From: Endomychus coccineus
Taxonomy: Eukaryota; Arthropoda; Insecta; Coleoptera; Endomychidae
DNA length: 64,000 nt
Reading direction: 5' to 3'
NCBI GenBank assembly: GCA_958510875.1
Contig: OY294068.1
Coordinates: 15,787,282-15,851,281, forward strand
Both the position numbers and the translations under genes were made by a program. Each line of letters begins with the position of its first letter. Position 1 is the stretch's first letter. Shown in pieces: positions 12,401 through 24,832 of the stretch. The notes below the pieces were generated by a model, which was not told the origin of the DNA, searched no databases, and saw only the letters and a program-made list of their open reading frames with translations.

Positions 12401-14725
12401 CAGGGTGTCCTCGAACTGCGTGGCAAAAATAAAACCGAAGATTCTTTGATTCGAAAAAAATTTGATGAGCCTTTTTACTTTTGCCTCAAGTGTCCTGTTT
12501 AGCCGGTAGAGGGCTTCAAAGTTGCAAAAATAATTTTGTTTTTTCGGTATAACTTGAGAACGTGATGGAGAACTTTTACAATATTTGGCAGGTGAGTTAC
12601 TGTCAATAATAGCCGTTTTTGAGAGCGGAGCATAGAGCCTTAGAGGCCATAGAAAAGGCTCAAACTTGAGGATGTAACGGGAAAAGTGTCCAGAACTTTT
12701 TTGTTGTCGATGTAATTCACTCTATATTTTTTATGTAGATAGCTTATCTACTTTGAAAACTTTTTTTACTCCTAGAAAATGTTGATAAAATCAACGGATT
12801 AGCTTGAAAAAAATAATTTTCGAGTCTCGGGAATTTAGGCTTACTAATTTTACTCGATTAAAATACCTTAGTTGCCTTTGCTTTTCTAATGTCATTTTGG
12901 CATTTAGAGAATTTATTCTCAAGACTGTTTTTACTTTGCTTTCCGTAAAAATTTTATAAAATTATGGCTCAAAATTTCACTAACACTGAAATGGTTAATA
13001 TCTCGGTAAAACACAAATAATAAAAACAATAGAAATGGGGAAACGATGTGATTATTTAGGAAAAACAAATGCTAAATTAAAAGAAACAACAAAACTTTTT
13101 GGGAAATCGCTAAGGTATCAATTGTTCGAAATGTTGCCCATTTTCCTGAATACACAAATTAATTCGTTTCAAGAAATTGGATTGAACTCTGGCTAGTACT
13201 TCAGGATCATTCTTCAATAAATCCGCTTCATGATTAATTCGTTGCAACAATTCCTCTCGTGTGTTTACTGGAGCTGCATAAACTTTCGACTTCAAAGCGC
13301 CCCATAGAAAGAAGTCGCAGGGCGTCAAATCAGGGGAGCGGGCCGGCCAGTTCACTGGTGCATCGTGTCCTCTACCTATCCAGCGATCTGGATATTCCGC
13401 ATTCAAATGTCGCCTCACAGCTAATGTGAAATGAGGAGGTGCACTATCATGGATAAACCAGGCCACGACGAATGTGTAAGGGCAAGTCTTCCAACAGTTC
13501 AAGTAGCCTTTGTTCCAAAAAGTTCAAGTAGTTCTCCCCGTTCAATCGATCGGGTATAACGGTAGGGCCAATAATAAAGTTATCCACAATTCCAACCCAA
13601 ACATTGATTTTAGTTTGATTCTGAAAATATGTAACTTCCGTTTCATGAGGATTTTCATCAGCATAGAAATGTTCATTATGGAGCTTAAAAAGACCACATC
13701 TCGTGAAAGTATCTTCGTCCGTGAACAGAATTCTTCTACAAAAATTGGGGTTTGCGTTTTGTCTTTGGACAATAAGCCGACAGAAATCTAGCCGATGACC
13801 TGGATCCATGGGCAATAAGTCTTGAACTGTTTTAATATGACATGGATACAACAGTTCTTCTTTCAGTACATTATGAACTAATGATTTTGAGGCTCCAATA
13901 CGAAGTCCCAAACGTAGTGGCTTATCCCAGGTTCAGTTTCAACCGCTTCCAGTATCGCTTCTTCGAGCTCTAACGTCCTTCTTGTCCGTCTGCGTCCAGT
14001 TTCTCTGCGATTTGCTTCAAATTTGCCAGTTTCACGAAGGTTTGCCGATTTGGAATTCTGCGATGCGGATATCTTTCCCTTCTCCGGCCATTGCAACGAC
14101 AAAGTCCATAAATCAATAACATATCAACCATTTCAGTGTTAGTGAAATTTTGAGCCATAATTTTATAAAATTTTTACGGAAAGCAAAGTAAAAACTGACA
14201 GTTTTGAGAATAAATTCTTCAAATGCCAAAATGACATTAGAAAAGCAAAGGCAACTAAGGTATTTTAATCAAGTAAAATTAGTAAGCCAAAATTGCAGAG
14301 ACTCGAAAATTAATTTTTTCAAGCTAATCCGTTGATTTTATCAAAACTTTCTAAGAGTAAGAAAAGTTTTCAAATTAGATAAGCTATCTACGTAAAAAAT
14401 ATAGAGTGAATTACATCGACAACAAAAAAGTTCTGGACACTTTTCCCGTTACATCCTCAAGTTTGAGCCATTTCTATGGTCTCTAAGGCTCTGTGCTCCA
14501 CTCTCAAAAATGGTCATTATTGACAGTAACTCACCTGCCAAATATTGTAAAAGTTCTTCATCACGTTCTCAAGTTATACCGAAAAAACAAAATTATTTTT
14601 GCAATTTTGAAGCCCTCTACCAGGTAAACAAGACACTTGAGGCGAAAGTAAAAAGGCTCATCAAATTTTTTTCGAATCAAAGAATCTTCGGTTTTATTTT
14701 TGCCACGCAGTTCGAGGACACCCTG
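12401..14725 (-). mobile_element. Mariner-like transposon M1 copy A (complete, TA target)
   Basis: It opens cagggtgtcctcgaactgcg and closes with the inverse, each flanked by TA (12399-12400 and 14726-14727), the usual target duplication of the Tc1/mariner superfamily. The terminal inverted repeats are very long: 12401 to about 12997 and about 14126 to 14725, roughly 600 bases each. They run from the tip through the transposase start codon into its first dozen codons, so the left end also carries an ATG followed by AQNFTNTEMV before stopping. Total length is 2325 bases. Copies B and C share the structure. Confidence 0.92.
13110..14158 (-). pseudogene. M1 transposase, frameshifted (copy A)
   Basis: The protein of about 345 residues starts MAQNFTNTEMVDMLL inside the right inverted repeat. 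An N-terminal helix-turn-helix region (GASKSLVHNVLKEELLYP near residue 100) is followed by a DDE/D catalytic domain. The first aspartate is in ILFTDEDTF, the second in FIHDSAPPH and the third in SPDLTPCDFFLWG. By my count 43 residues lie between the second and third, which I write as DD43D. Reading needs a shift near codon 60 (14.0 kb) and another between GLVYP and AWFIHD (about 13.45-13.5 kb). Copies B and C have the same two breaks. The C-terminus ends NGQHFEQLIP. It would cut and paste the element at TA sites if intact. Confidence 0.88.
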
Positions 14726-14727
14726 TA

Positions 14728-15880
14728 TTTATACCATCCATGTCATAAACCAACATTGGGTCCGCGTAATGCCAACAGAAATGCTTGTACTTATTTCTAA
14801 AATACTATTACATTATTTATTAACAGCTCATTCATTCATAAAACGACGCATTCTTGGATGACTCAAAGTTCGCGGAATCGAAAAGCCATTTGAAAATATA
14901 ATAGTAGCCTTGCAAGTGACCTTAGCGCAAAAGAAACTGGACCGATTAAAAACTCTTAAGACTGGTGCTGGTCTCGCTGTGTGAGATGATGTTCGATACT
15001 CAGACTGTGGAGGCGGAGTTTTAGGGGTCACCTGGACTGAACCGAGCTACTTACGTAGTGAGTCATTGTAAATCGGAAATACTTTACATACCAGACAAGA
15101 ATAAAATGTAACTATACAGTTTAAAACTTTCTGATTAGAGATTTGAAGAATTCATTGGTATACAATTTCATTTGAAATGTTGTGAAAACCCAGTTCCGTG
15201 TTATCTGTCTCTACGTACCAATTATGATAGAATTATATTACTTTCAACATAATATTTCGCCAAAGCAATATATATAATATATGCACCTCACCTCCTCACC
15301 AATAATATAATGGTATTGGAGTCCATATTGAGTACAATAAATTAGGTTCAGTGCATACATAACACTTTACACATTTTAATTTATCATAAATAAACATTAC
15401 ATTTCTCGATTAAAGTAAAATCAAGTGTTTTGAGGAACAATCAATACCCAGCGTTCTCGTTAAATGTGATATTAGGGTCGACTGATTATTTATTTATTCG
15501 TTTATTTGCGTCTACATAATCTCTAATGTGAATGTGCAAGAGTTCATAAAAAAAACACTAGGTTGGACATACCTAGACGGAAAACTTTCATTCAAAAAAG
15601 TTCCTTCACCTTTTAATATTCTATAATCATTTCGATAACAACTATACGTTTATAAAATATATTTCTTTTTTAGTTAGTTAAATATTTCGAGGGACACATA
15701 TCTTGCAGAAAGAAACTTGACACAGTAATTGAATAAAATTAGTAATAATGATGATAATAAGTTTATTTTCACGAAACGACAAATGATACAATATACCGTA
15801 TGTTATTTTATTTAAACTGTGTTCTCAAAACTCTCTATGATGAAAATTGGCTCTCTATTCGAATATCAGAAAATATATAG
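14728..15880. other. No gene recognised
   Basis: AT-rich sequence. The minus-strand frame at 14828-15031 is short and motif-free. No transposon ends could be paired. Confidence 0.5.
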
Positions 15881-16179
15881 GGTATTTCAATTGAAAATCA
15901 AAAGTTGACGTCACTTCCGGTTACTTTCGGAAGCGAGAGCAGCTTCATGACTAATGCTAAGAATAGCATAAGTGGTTAAGCATTCTTTTAAAATTTCAAA
16001 TCTATATATCCCATACGAAAAGTTATAGGCTGGCAGTGAATCACAGAAGCTCTTTGGAAAGCTTGTATAAAGTGATTTGAAGAAAAGATGATAATATTTT
16101 ATTATGGTTGGTAGCTTGATCAATCGCCTTTCATTTCAATTTTGCGCATCCTTCATGAACATTTGAGGAGGGTCCAAAA
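15881..16179. other. Unassigned repeat-like segment
   Basis: It contains ttgacgtcacttccgg and is bordered by the hAT-like element. The 70-codon minus frame at 15911-16123 has no recognisable motif. I see nothing that defines a gene. Confidence 0.35.
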
Positions 16180-16834
16180 TAGTGATCGGTCGATACCGAT
16201 CTAAATATACGCGCATCTGTATCGGCAAAATTTAGCCGATGAATAACAACATTTAAATATTTTATTTATTCGTAAGAAAAAACCAATTTTCAACAAAATT
16301 TTTTAAATATTTTTACACATTTACAAATAGCAGCTTTTTTTTTCAGATTTAACGGTCACTTTTTTTTTTAAAACTGCCATAGAGAACTTTATCTCCCTTT
16401 CGTTTTATTGGAATCTTCAGCGGCTTTGGGAATAACCTCTTTATCCAATAAATGTGAACTATTTTGTTCTTTCGATTTTAAAAATACGGTTTTTTTATTA
16501 CCGCTATTTCCTCACATCGCATTTTTACTTCTATATCAAAAAATGAAAATATTGAACGACACGACCGTTATCTCAAGTACAATGTACCAATTCGATTCAA
16601 GAATTGAACTGAGCAGCGATTGCAGCAGCGCTGGAACACTACTTTCCTTAAAACGGGTAATCACCGCTGTTATTTGGACTCGGTCGGTGGGGGCATTACC
16701 GAAATTTGTTCATGACACGTCCGCGTTGTTGCCAGTATTTGACTTGAAGATGCTTTACAGCGTGCCGATATCGATATTATATCGGTATCGGCAACAAAAA
16801 AATGGGTATCGGTGAAAAAATCGGCCGATCACTA
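16180..16834. mobile_element. hAT-like non-autonomous element, 655 bp
   Basis: The left end reads tagtgatcggtcga and the right end, inverted, tagtgatcggccga: a 14-base terminal repeat with one mismatch. The flanking octamers gtccaaaa (16172-16179) and ctctaaaa (16835-16842) agree at six of eight positions, consistent with an aged 8-bp duplication of the kind hAT elements make. Sub-terminal gataccgat and tatcggtatcgg motifs repeat near both ends. The 135-codon plus-strand frame at 16408-16815 shows no transposase motif and is probably incidental. I infer the superfamily from end structure only. Confidence 0.6.
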
Positions 16835-16975
16835 CTCTAAAAAATTACTACAGAAAAGTTTCAACAGTTGTAATATATATTCTTGATAACTAACATCTAT
16901 CTGATATTTGTTTTTGTTGAATTGACCGTTTTTATTTCGAAGGGTACAGCACATCGACTTATATATTTATAGTCA

Positions 16976-16998
16976 TTTACTTATTTATTTATTTATTT
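16976..16998. repeat. (TTTA)n microsatellite, likely LINE 3' tail
   Basis: Five to six TTTA units lie directly downstream (minus strand) of the LINE coding end. They probably arose as the short-repeat tail used in target-primed insertion. Confidence 0.6.
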
Positions 16999-17770
16999 AA
17001 TTACACTAGCTCAACGGGAGAAATCTCGTGGAGAGCTGATTTAATGTGAGACACATATGACCATTTCACGTTAAACAAAACTCCCAAGTCTCTGAATCTG
17101 TTGGAACGAGCAAGGGATGTGTCGACAAGTTTGTAATTGTAAATAATGGGCGTAATTTTCTTCGTGAAAGTCATTACAGTGCACTTACTAATACTAAGCT
17201 CCAGATGATTGATTACACACCAAGTATTGAGTGCATCCAAGTCATGCTGCAGTGAGATACAACATAAAAAATGCTTTACTGCCGAGTATAGTTTTAAATC
17301 GTCTGCGTAAAGAAGAAATGTCATTGATAAATAAATTGAATAGGACTGGTCCAAGTACTGACCCTTGAGGTACATCTGAGGAGGCATGAGATGAATATGA
17401 TTTAAAACCTCTATACTATACATATTGATATCTATCACTTAGGTAAGAATTCCAAAATTCAATCAAATGATTTGTAAATCCAAAGCTAGACATTTTAATC
17501 AATAAAATAATGTGATCCATTTTATCAAATGCCTTTGCAAAATCGAGATAGATACAATCAACCTGGCCACCCTCACCCTCATCAATAACATCAGTATTGA
17601 CTGTAGCAACTCAAGTTAGTAGTAACAGTTGATCTGCCAGGCATGAACCCATGTTGCTCAGGGGATATCTGCAGTTTTACATGATTTAAAGTAGCATCAT
17701 ATAAGATATATTCAAATACTTTTAGTAACTTCATGCCTACTACCTTTTGTAATCGGTACAGCATTAAAAC
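16985..17770 (-). pseudogene. LINE reverse transcriptase, 3' half, frameshifted
   Basis: On the minus strand: HGFMPGRSTVTTNL near 17.64 kb, then DCIYLDFAKAFDKMDH (motif A, with the catalytic Asp) near 17.54 kb, then DVPQGSVLGPVLFNLFINDIS near 17.36 kb. A shift into another frame gives LLYADDLKLYSAV, the intact YADD active site, near 17.31 kb. This continues LQHDLDALNTWCVINHLELSISKC and FRDLGVLFN to about 17001. It belongs to the jockey/I/CR1-like LINE group. A (TTTA)n run at 16976-16998 lies just past the last codon, where a short-repeat tail is expected. It is 5'-truncated, with no endonuclease, and broken by several shifts. Confidence 0.88.
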
Positions 17771-19200
17771 TCTGGCTTTCAGAAAAAGGTAAATCTAGGA
17801 CTTATTTTTGCAAATCTGATTTGATTTTATCGATCGAAGCAACGATCGTCGATTTATCAACTAAATGCTATTTGGTGTGGGAACAGAAAGAAATGGAACA
17901 TATTGAAATCAAGCGAAATATGAATCTAGTTGCATTCAAACATTTTGATTGCAATTTCATCATCTTTTGTTCAACTGTTATAACGATGGAATCAAATTGA
18001 CCATGGATCTGTGATCTGTCTTACGACACATTAGAATTCGAAGGTAACAATAATTATTGATATTTCGACCACTAAATATTCTTCGATGTAATTGAGGTAT
18101 GTTAACATGTTGCAATCTGACGTAATTCGATAAAATGTTTCTCATAATTATATTCCTTGTTGTTTACACAAAAAGTGTGTATTCAATCGGCTATGTAGAA
18201 TTGATAAAGACGCAATGAGGAATATGAAGCAGCTAGTATCGTATCTTTAAAACCAATAAAACGAAGTCTAGTTAAAATAAATAAACTATAGAAAGTCCTT
18301 GAATTTTATAACAAATGTGGGAATTTCTAGTAGGTTATAAACGTTTTTACAGTTATTTATGCTATATACATGTAAGTATAAAATGCAATTAATACAAGAA
18401 AGGAAAACATCCATGGTCATCTGTTACTTTGGAATCTAACAATAAGATACTAGGTTCACCTTTATACTAGATAGGAACAATGGATTCGATATAAGGTTGT
18501 AGTTTACTTAGAAACAATAATGTAAATTTCAAATTGTACAATTTAAGCGACTGAAAGTATTCTCCATTGCCTGAATCGCTTTATACAGTATGAATGTGCT
18601 GAGAAGTTAATAAATTGAAAATGAACATACATTATAAATTTTACCATAATGAATTTGAGTTTCATATAATTAATATTTATCCATATTTGGATCTTTTTCA
18701 AACAAAATGATTCTCCTCATTGTGGAAACGTCCACCTCATGCCCTGATTTTCTGGTGGGTACTTGACTTTTATAATGTAATCACAAACAGTATCAATATC
18801 AAGTACAGAAAAAAAAATCCAAATTAATTCAGAAGGTCAAAATTTAATGTTTACATAGAAATCAAGCAGGTTAGTAAATGATTATAACAAACAAGTTAAA
18901 AAATGCAATCAATAGGTATTTATTTTGATAGATTAACAATATGACAAATTGGCATGTCGACAGGCACCGCCCACTTGAGGAATTCAAAATTACAAAAATA
19001 CACTAAACATTTTTATTTTCAAACAATAAATTGAATGTTTATTACAGATTTAATTATATATTAACTTTTATTTTTCCTGGTGTATACTATACTTATCTAT
19101 TATATTTGATTTTGGAGAAAAAGACATTTGTAAGCCTTGTTCAGGGGAATTATTGAATTTATTTAAAAAAAATCGGTTGTCTGTAAATTGGGTTTACTGA
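17771..19200. other. No gene recognised
   Basis: AT-rich non-coding sequence with no long frame and no paired termini. Confidence 0.5.
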
Positions 19201-19204
19201 CGAT

Positions 19205-19790
19205 AGTTGAACGTGACAACGTCATAGGAAAATACTGATGGAATGGACGGCTGGCTGGTCCAACCTGTCATTTCAGACACGTTGTTATGATATGTGGAAG
19301 ATTTAACATTTATGTTTTAATTTTTTGAAATCATAGCTACGCTCGATAATTATTTCGATCGAATAGTAAAGGAATAGATTTTTTACTCATCGTGAAATAG
19401 TTCTGTTAACTTATTGTTATAGTTTTGTCAATTATAGCATAACCTACAATCGCTGCACTAGCGGACCGATGCTATTTATTTTAATGATGAAAGCACGAAT
19501 ATTCGACAATATATCACTGAACATATATTTAATATCGAAAGAATCATTACCTTTATCGCCGCAATTATCGTTGCTATAAACAATTGACACCACATTCACT
19601 TTTCACTACACTTCATACTTGACGAAAACATGTAAATGTATTATTTTGTATAGCAGCTGTCCACGCGGACGCATCGCTCACTCAAGTAGGAGACGCTCTC
19701 GCTTGCACTTCAAGCCTTAAATGGAACGCCTTAGAGCGAGGTAACGCCGCATGCTTGCTCCATCGAATTATAAGACGTTGTCACGTCAAA
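19205..19790. mobile_element. Candidate inverted-repeat element (acgtgacaacgtc ends)
   Basis: The motif acgtgacaacgtc at about 19210-19222 reappears inverted as gacgttgtcacgt at about 19776-19788, with similar flanking bases (tga outside, TA inside). Everything between is non-coding. This could be a short non-autonomous DNA transposon of about 580 bases, though I could not define a target duplication. The interior is AT-rich to 19.6 kb and then becomes GC-richer. Confidence 0.4.
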
Positions 19791-21790
19791 AATAAAATTT
19801 CCAAATTCCGCCAAACTCATGGTGTCGCGCCCTAAAGACATCTTGCCTTACGTCATTGCGAATTGGCTAATCCGGGCCTGCATGTCGTATTTTCGCAGAA
19901 AGGAAGACTTTAATCGGAGATTATCTACTTTCAGTTAATGTCCTCAGACTTTGTGACAAAAATAAAATCTCGTTTATGTTTCTCCCATCAAACAACACTC
20001 ATCTTCGCTCAACCGTTGGATGTTGGCGTTTTTAGTAGTCAGGCAAAAGTGTAGAACGATTTTATGAAATGGAACATGCCGGCCCTCTTCGAAAAACTAA
20101 ATTTCAACGCTTGCCATGGGATACATTGTATCATCAGGTCAATCAAATCAAAATATGATAGCAGGATTTCAAGCTCGAAGAAGGAATGTTAATGTACCAA
20201 CAGGAAAATTAGTTACGTCATTGGATTCACCACTTGAAGATGAACCAGCTCAAAAGAGTTGCCAAGAGAAAAGCACCAGCAATAAGCGTCAAAATATCCG
20301 ACTTTGATCTGATAGAAGCTGGCACATCTATCTAAATCACCGATATGTTCAAGTTCTAAAGCTGGGTAAATAGGAAATATCTGAAAAATAGCTTTTTTGC
20401 GTTTCCAAAGCGTTCGTGATGCGAAAGAAATTGATAGAAACCAAGTTTTGTTCCTTTTACTACACCCAGCTATTGTAAGGAGTAAACATTTATTTATTAT
20501 TTACATAAGTTGTATTTTGACATCACATAAGTATTTTATGAGGAAAGTTTTTTATTATATTGTTGGAGAAAGTTCTTATTTATGTTTTGATGGTTTTTAA
20601 TGATATTTTTAACAAAAAAGTTAATATCTGTACGGTTTTTTGAAAAAGTTTCATTTGACAATGTTATGCAAATATACATTTTTATGTTAAATTCATAATA
20701 TTTATTATTGAATTATCACTATTTTTTTATTACCACATTCAAACATTTAATTGGGTCATCTCTGTCCACATTTTTTTGACGACTGTAGAAAGCCTGGGGA
20801 TTTAATCATTTTCATCCACACATTATGTAAGCAACTATATACTGAATAAAGCCTCGGAGAATCTTTATAAATAATACCTGTATATTTCACTTTTTATATT
20901 CTATAGGAACAAGGCGAGATGAAACCATTAAATAACTCGTATTACAAGCTTAAACTTTACATTTCGATGAAGGTTAATGTGTATTTTGAATTTTAAGTTT
21001 TAAAATCTTCAGCTGTTCGGTACTGCTTCTGAATTATAGTTTTTTAGATATCTCGTCATAAAATATGGCACCAAGGTCGTACTTCAAGTTACAGGTTGTC
21101 GTACGAATTTGTTGATTATAATTCCGGTTATATTCAAGTCTTCTACATTGTGCAGAATAGTTGAATACTAAGTAAACGAGATTTAACCGTTGTGTGACCA
21201 ATCAATTTTTATTCATATTGGTCTTATTGTCAACATCACGTTAACTGATGCCTGTAACATCATCGGTATTCGTACTATGATTACATAAGCTGGAAATAGT
21301 GTAATGGTGAAATTCTAATGGTTCACCTAACAAAGACACTACCACTTACGAAAAAACAATTGAGGCGGTTCTGATTTGGAAGAACCGTAAACGTGGTTAT
21401 TTAATTGAGAAAGTCTACTGTTTAGCACTTATACGACATCATAACCTACCTTCGATGTCTTGTTAAACTGCTGTTTTATTGTATGATTAAACGTTATAAA
21501 GACAGTAACTGGATAGACAAGTAATAATATGATATCATAAAATAAATTTTAAAGATGTTGAAGGAAGTATTAGTTCTTTTAGGCTGAAACGTTTCATTAT
21601 AAGTAAGACAAAAAACTATCAATTATAAAATATAAGTAATTACGAACAACATATTTACCAAAAAGTAAAATTTATTCGATACTTTCTTTGACACTGCCTT
21701 CGTGAGGTTTAGTCACAACCCCTTTACTTACACAAATATTCTGAACCTGGTAGCTTTTCTATGCTAGGAGCAGAATGAAAGAAGCTTTCT
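19791..21790. other. No gene recognised
   Basis: Two short plus-strand frames (20116-20307 and 20397-20600) have no known motif. The segment around 20040-20300 (HAGPLRKTKFQ in one frame) faintly resembles the basic linker of a Tc1-type transposase, but nothing else supports that. Confidence 0.4.
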
Positions 21791-21792
21791 GA

Positions 21793-22925
21793 TCGACATT
21801 GATTGCTACGGGCTACTACAAACACGCTGCATTGACACGTAGCCTGCCTCTAGTAGGCTATGATTGACACTAGATGACAGCGGGCTAAGTGTAAGAAAGT
21901 GCTATCGAGATTGAATGCTACTGGCTACTAATACAAACACGCTGCCTCCAGTAGGCTACGATTACCACTAGGTGACAAGGAGCTACGTGTAAGAAAGTGC
22001 TATCGTGATTGAATGCTACGGTCTACTAATACAAACACGCTGCAATTGGCACGTAGCCTGCCTCCAGTAGGCTACGATTGGCCCCATAGGCGACAGCGAT
22101 CTACGTCTAAGTGCTATCGAGATTGAATGCTACGGGCTAATAATACAAACACGCTGCATTGGCGCGTAGCCTACCTCTAGTAGGCTATGTTTGATACTAG
22201 GCGACAGCGAGCTACGTGTAAGAAAGTGCTATCGAGATTGAATGCTACTACAGCGATCTACGTCTAAGTGCTATCGAGATTGAATGCTACGGGCTAATAA
22301 TACAAACACGCTGCATTGGCGCGTAGCCTACCTCTAGTAGGCTATGATCGATACTAGGCGACAGCGAGCTACGTGTAAGAAAGTGCTATCGAGATTGAAT
22401 GCTACTGGCTACTAATACAAAGTACAAACACGCTGCATTGGCACGTAGCCTGCCTCCAGTAGGCTACGATTGGCCCCCTAGGCGACAGCGATCTACGTCT
22501 AAGTGCTATCGAGATTGAATGCTACGGGCTAATAATACAAACACGCTGCATTGGCGCGTAGCCTACCTCTAGTAGGCTATGAATGATACTAGGCGACAGC
22601 GAGCTACGTGTAAGAAAGTGCTATCGAGATTGAATGCTACTGGCTACTAATACAAAGCACAAACACGCTGCATTGGCACGTAGCCTGCCTCCAGTAGGCT
22701 ACGATAGGCCCTAGGCGACAACGATCTACGACCAAGTGCTATCGAGATTGAATGCTACGGGATAATAATACAAACACGCTGCATTGGCGCGTAGCCTACC
22801 TCTAGTAGGCTATAATTGATACTAGGCGACAGCGAGCTACGTGTAAGAAAGTGCTATCGAGATTGAATGCTACTGGCTACTAATACAAAACAAAGTACAA
22901 ACACGCTGCCTCCAGTAGAGTAGAG
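21793..22925 (+). repeat. Tandem array of ~115-bp hairpin monomers with alternating A/B types
   Basis: The marker atcgagattgaatgctac (one copy with atcgtg) recurs at 21904, 2002 bases into the next line as 22002, then 22115, 22231, 22273, 22388, 22508, 22623, 22741 and 22857. Steps are 98, 113, 116, 42 (a partial unit), 115, 120, 115, 118 and 116. Two monomer types alternate. A has ctggctactaatac and ctgcctccagtaggctacg. B has gggctaataatac and ctacctctagtaggctatg. Every monomer contains a 10-bp inverted repeat around a 5-base loop (cgtagcctgc/gtaggctacg in A; cgtagcctac/gtaggctatg in B), and each type keeps the stem with one G-U pair at a different position. The array is GC-richer than its surroundings and is non-coding. 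Confidence 0.9.
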
Positions 22926-22929
22926 CTAA

Positions 22930-24780
22930 GTGTATGCGCTTACCGCTGCTAATAAAAGAACATAAGCGCATCGCCAAAAAGGTTAAATAAAACCGATAAT
23001 TGTATAAGATTGTTTTAGGAAGTGCACAAGGGAAGGTACTACATCAGGTATAAGTACAAAACGTTTGTACTGAGTGGAAGTGAATGCATTGCAGTTATAA
23101 ACAAATTATTTTACTATATTCGAAGGTTTATTCTCTCTTACGAATGATTCCAATTGTTTTCAATGTCGTCAATACTGCCTAATATGTATGAGTTTAGTCG
23201 AATATAAGACTGTAGAGGAACTTTTGATAACAAATAATAATGAGAAAACATCGTTTTCAACTATTTTCATAATATTTATGAGGAGTGTGTCCATAAGCTT
23301 ATAGAAAAAACAGTTAGGTATAGAAGGTGTGATTCAAAATTTAATTACATACGAACTATGATGCCTTATATTACAAATCTCAACAGCTAATAGAAAATCA
23401 GTTCAATCATTCAGCATCCAGAATTATACTTAAGAGGCTCGCGAAGGGGTATAACCTATGTGGATAAGGAATTTTCATTCTTCGAAAATACTTTTCAATT
23501 GAATTAATTTGTTGCTACATTTACAGAAAGATATTGTATATGATTCTTCATCTTTCATTGCAAATTAAAATATAGGGTAGTAATGTAATACCTATAAAGT
23601 CGAATCTGAATGTTTGCACACTGTAATCTAATTTATTTTTCCTACGCGCAATAAAACGAAGAAAAACAAGCTTCTATCATCTATCTCATATTTAGGTATA
23701 CCATTCAAACATAATTCCGTGAATTACCAACTCCCGCCCAGACTAACTTGGAAGCAAATAGGTTTGGCGATGCACCGGAAATCGCAGAAATAGTTGAGGC
23801 ATCAAAGTTTCCTGTACCAGCGTTAACTGTGATAAAAACGATAATACTTACTAGCCAGTATTATCTTTATTAACATTATAATAAATTATAACTCACTTAA
23901 AAACCCGTTTCTACACCAACGATAAAATCTAAACGAAAACAAAAAATAAATCTACTATCAAACCTTTTGCGCGTATCACTTGTAAACAAATGATTCTTCC
24001 TGAAATCAAAACTAAGTACTGACCTTTCGTAATTCGAGGATAAGCGTTGAAAAATCCGGACTAGGCAACTGAGACAGAGACGAATGATGAAAACAGAACA
24101 CAACAACAAAGAAGTCAGTTTCGAGGTTACATCAAACACGCGATACAACGTATGACAAAATACTGTCATAATAATCGCCGGGAACTGAATAGTTGAAATT
24201 GTTTCACTGGCTGTCAGATACTGATAACTCACATGACTTTGACGTCACGGAGCACTTCCACTAAACGGCGGAGACAGAGAAGACAGAAGAGAGAACTCTA
24301 ACGCTGGCACGGGTATGGGACCTTCCATTGGGTAGCTTATCGGTTCATTATATTACACCACGTTGCGTTTATTGTGAATTTCTGCAAGCGGATACCTGTC
24401 GCGACATGTTGATTGGCTGGTCCAAAACGTGGTAAGTTGAACGTACGACCGGATTTTGCTTGCGCTTCAGACGGACGGACCATCGTCCGTACCTCGACCG
24501 AACGAGTACCACCAATTACAGATACTAAACTTAATTGTGTTAACCTAATTAAAAATAACACAATACAAATTTATTATAGAGCGTTAAATTTTCTCAGAAT
24601 CGATGGAAAGTATTCGCAGAATTCGAATATCTTATCCTGGATAATTGTAAAAGTATATAAATATAATTACATATTTTTCATTTCACATGGTCCTTCTAGC
24701 CGACAACCCTACAATTACATCGGATTGTCGAATAAGCCATTCTATTCCTATTAATATTGTTAAAATAGATAGTTGTTTAA
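22930..24780. other. No confident gene; GC-richer block at 23.9-24.55 kb
   Basis: A 111-codon minus-strand frame (23897-24232) and overlapping frames on both strands at 24337-24754 lie in a block with more CpG than the surroundings. The block includes tgacgtcacg at about 24241-24250, a CRE-like palindrome, and a cggacgg/ccgtcc-type palindrome near 24475. This could be a promoter or first exon of a host gene or an unrecognised repeat. No protein family is recognisable. Confidence 0.3.
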
Positions 24781-24832
24781 TTATATGTAGATTCTTGTGA
24801 AATAGGTCACATTAACATTTATGCCTATTATA

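Noticed and set aside
13542..13772. Minus-strand frame MSKDKTQTPIFVEEF (and copies at 29667 and 43624)
   Set aside because: It is a second-frame shadow of the M1 transposase gene with no independent motif.
13510..13791. Plus-strand open frame of 93 codons inside M1 copy A (also mirrored at 29648-29929 and 43605-43886)
   Set aside because: It is antisense to the transposase catalytic domain and recurs only because the transposon does.
16408..16815. 135-codon frame as a hAT transposase
   Set aside because: No RNase H-like or BED-finger motif could be read in this frame.
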